7,112 bases of DNA, from contig JAUHWJ010000095.1 in assembly GCA_030424705.1 (NCBI GenBank), forward strand, positions 1 to 7,112. The letters run 5' to 3'. Under the pieces are notes generated by a model that was given only the letters and a program-made list of their open reading frames with translations, made no database searches and was not told the origin of the DNA. A program made the position numbers and the translations under genes. The number at the start of each line of letters is the position of its first letter. Within the stretch, counting starts at the first letter, position 1. The stretch comes from Alphaproteobacteria bacterium (GTDB taxonomy: Bacteria; Pseudomonadota; Alphaproteobacteria; Rhodobacterales; Rhodobacteraceae). Shown here in pieces: positions 5,294-7,112 of the stretch.

Positions 5294-6709
5294 ATGGCTC
5301 GCATCTATCCCGTCATTCTTTGCGGCGGCGCGGGGGAAAGGCTGTGGCCCTCCTCGCGCGCGGCCTATCCGAAGCAGTTCTCGCCGCTCCTCGGTCAAGA
5401 AAGCCTTTATCAGGCGACGCTGCGGCGCCTTTCGGGGCCGGAATTCCACGCGCCGCTCGTCCTCACCGCCGCGGAGTTCCGCTTTCTGGCGACGGAGCAG
5501 GCCGCCGCGCTCGGCCTGGTGGACGCCGAGGTGCTGATCGAGCCCGCGCCGCGGAACACGGCCCCGGCGATCCTCGCCGCCGCGCTCCGCCTCGCGGACG
5601 AGCCTGAGGCGCTGATGCTCGTCGCGCCCTCGGATCATGTGATCGCGGACGAGGCCGCCTTCGCCGCTGCGCTCGACATCGGCGCCGCGGCGGCGGGCGC
5701 TGGCCGGATCGTCGCCTTCGGCGCCCAGCCCACGCGGGCCGAAACGGGATACGGCTATCTCGAACTCGCCGCCCCGGCCCCGCCGGGGGAGGCCGCCGCC
5801 GTCGCCCGCTTCGTGGAGAAGCCGGACGCCGTGCGCGCCGCCGCGATGGCGGAATCGGGCCGGCATCTCTGGAACGCCGGGATCTTCCTGATGCGGGTGG
5901 GGGACGCGCTCGCCGCCTTCGAGGCGCACGCCCCGGGACTCCTCGCCCCCTGCCGGGGCGCGCTCGCGGCCGCCGAGCGCGACCTCGGCTTCCTCCGGCT
6001 CGGCCCCGCCTGGCTGGAGGCGGAGGCGATCTCCTTCGACTACGCCGTGATGGAGAAGGCGGAGGGGATCGTCGCCGTCCCGCTCGAAGCCGGATGGTCC
6101 GATCTCGGCTCATGGGACGCGCTGTGGGAGGCGGCGCCGAAGGACGGGTCCGGCGTCGCCCTCTCCGGCGCGGCGACAGCCGTGGATTGCCGCGATGCGC
6201 TGCTCCGTTCCGAGGAGCCCTCGATGCGACTCGTCGGCCTCGGGCTGGAGGGAATCGTCGCCGTCGCGATGCGGGATGCGGTGCTCGTCGCGTCGAAGGA
6301 GCGGGCGCAGGAGGTGCGCGGCCTCGTCGCCATGCTGAAGGCGGCGGGCGCGCCGCAGGCGACGGACTATCCCCGCTTCCACCGCCCCTGGGGCTGGTAC
6401 GAGACGCTCTGCCTCGATGCGCGTTTCCAGGTGAAGCGGGTGATGGTGAAGCCCGGCGGCGTGCTCTCGCTCCAGTCGCATCTCCACCGGTCCGAGCACT
6501 GGGTCGTCGTCGCCGGAACCGCGAAGGTGATTGTGGACGGCGCGGAGCGGATCGTGAGCGAGACGGAGTCGATCTACATCCCCCTTGGCGCGAAGCACCG
6601 GATGGAGAATCCCGGGAAGCTGCCGATGTACCTGATCGAGGTGCGGACGGGCGCATATCTCGGCGAGGACGACATCATCCGCCATGAGGACGCCTATGAG
6701 CGGAAGTGA
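5294..6709 (+). CDS. manC: Mannose-1-phosphate guanylyltransferase / mannose-6-phosphate isomerase
   Basis: A 471-residue bifunctional cytoplasmic enzyme, the usual length for ManC/AlgA. The N-terminal nucleotidyltransferase domain (about 1-340) makes GDP-mannose from mannose-1-phosphate and GTP: GGAGERLWPSSR (11-22) is the pyrophosphorylase loop, with PKQF (26-29), EPAPRNTAPA (83-92), APSDH (111-115), FVEKPD (173-178), WNAGIF (193-198) and WSDLGSW (268-274). The C-terminal cupin domain (about 360-470) is the type II phosphomannose isomerase: RPWGWYE (364-370), LSLQSHLHRSEHW (391-403), IPLGAKHR (429-436) and ENPG (438-441). The ATG fits the family start; AGGGG (5284-5288) lies five bases upstream. 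It overlaps the next gene, a phosphomannomutase, by 14 nt, so fructose-6-phosphate to GDP-mannose is covered by two adjacent genes. The gene is divergent from pssDE. Mannose destined for exopolysaccharide or LPS is the likely use. Confidence 0.96.
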   Translation: MARIYPVILCGGAGERLWPSSRAAYPKQFSPLLGQESLYQATLRRLSGPEFHAPLVLTAAEFRFLATEQAAALGLVDAEVLIEPAPRNTAPAILAAALRLADEPEALMLVAPSDHVIADEAAFAAALDIGAAAAGAGRIVAFGAQPTRAETGYGYLELAAPAPPGEAAAVARFVEKPDAVRAAAMAESGRHLWNAGIFLMRVGDALAAFEAHAPGLLAPCRGALAAAERDLGFLRLGPAWLEAEAISFDYAVMEKAEGIVAVPLEAGWSDLGSWDALWEAAPKDGSGVALSGAATAVDCRDALLRSEEPSMRLVGLGLEGIVAVAMRDAVLVASKERAQEVRGLVAMLKAAGAPQATDYPRFHRPWGWYETLCLDARFQVKRVMVKPGGVLSLQSHLHRSEHWVVVAGTAKVIVDGAERIVSETESIYIPLGAKHRMENPGKLPMYLIEVRTGAYLGEDDIIRHEDAYERK

Positions 6710-7112
6710 GCCGAAGCCGCTGGCCGCCGTCGTCCCCAACAGCTGGGCCTTCCTCCGCGACCCGATGATCGCGCCTGCGGGCTTCCGCGACTATGACGCT
6801 CGCTGGCGCTATCCCGAAGAGATCAACCTCGCGGGGATCGAGGCGATGGGCCTCGGCCTTGCGACGCAGATGTTTGAAGCGGGGGCGGGGCCGGACATCG
6901 TGGTCGGCTGTGATTATCGCGAGTATTCGGCCGCAGTGAAGACGGCGCTGATCCTCGGCCTCGTCCGCGGCGGCGCGACGGTGCGCGACATCGGGCCCGC
7001 CGTCACGCCGCTCGCCTATTTCGCGCGGGCGCATCTCGGCGTCGGCCCCGTCGCCATGGTCACCGCCTCGCACAACCCGAACGGCTGGACCGGTGTGAAG
7101 ATGGGCCTCCGC
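6696..7112 (+). CDS. manB: Phosphomannomutase/phosphoglucomutase, N-terminal part (cut by window edge)
   Basis: The first 139 residues of an alpha-D-phosphohexomutase; related full-length enzymes are about 500 residues. The active-site serine loop TASHNPNGWTGVKMG closes the visible part; the serine carries the phosphate in the catalytic cycle. Before it come FRDYDARW, resembling the family's F-R-x-Y-D-x-R start, and IVVGCDYREYSAAVK, the usual domain 1 strand and substrate-binding arginine region. It interconverts mannose-6-phosphate and mannose-1-phosphate, feeding ManC. The ATG at 6696 lies inside the 3' end of manC, with GAGGA (6686-6690) five bases upstream, a clear case of overlapping, coupled genes. 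Later domains (metal loop, sugar-specificity loop) are outside the window, so preference for mannose over glucose is inferred from its partner. Confidence 0.93.
   Translation, partial: MSGSEPKPLAAVVPNSWAFLRDPMIAPAGFRDYDARWRYPEEINLAGIEAMGLGLATQMFEAGAGPDIVVGCDYREYSAAVKTALILGLVRGGATVRDIGPAVTPLAYFARAHLGVGPVAMVTASHNPNGWTGVKMGLR

Noticed and set aside
5463..6656. 397-codon minus-strand open frame opposite manC
   Set aside because: The product is almost all Arg, Pro, Ser and Ala; it is a GC-driven shadow of a complete, well-matched manC.

Overview
The window is gene-dense, very GC-rich bacterial DNA. The best fit is an alphaproteobacterium, possibly of the Rhodobacterales or a nearby order. This is inferred from the mix of genes: a split PssD/PssE glycosyltransferase pair, a fused ManC with an alphaproteobacterial-type phosphomannomutase, and a short CHCC zinc-finger protein of the NDUFS6 type. 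No rRNA, tRNA, CRISPR array, insertion sequence or phage gene was found.

Left block (1-1437, minus strand): a CDP-alcohol phosphatidyltransferase is followed after 49 nt by polA. Only the first 259 residues of DNA polymerase I, the 5'-3' exonuclease domain, lie inside the window.

Middle block (1619-3646, plus strand): a small universal-stress (Usp) protein is tightly coupled to a 511-residue sodium:alanine/glycine symporter (AGCS family). A strong intrinsic terminator closes the unit. The Usp and CDP-alcohol genes are divergent and share a 181-bp intergenic region.

Central-right block (3663-5170, minus strand): in transcription order this holds pssD, pssE, a 59-residue zinc-finger protein and, after a 168-bp gap, a 56-residue unrecognised protein with a strong ribosome binding site. 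pssD and pssE resemble the two halves of the Alg14/Alg13 UDP-sugar glycosyltransferase.

Right block (5294-7112, plus strand): manC (mannose-1-phosphate guanylyltransferase / mannose-6-phosphate isomerase) overlaps by 14 nt a phosphomannomutase/phosphoglucomutase gene that the window edge cuts. Together these make GDP-mannose. With the divergent pssDE pair they look like the edge of a polysaccharide-synthesis locus.

Most genes belong to well-known families. The least ordinary points are the degenerate nucleotide loop of the Usp protein paired with the transporter, the signal-peptide-like N-terminus of the transporter, and the 56-residue orphan. I see no clear sign of a wholly new system.
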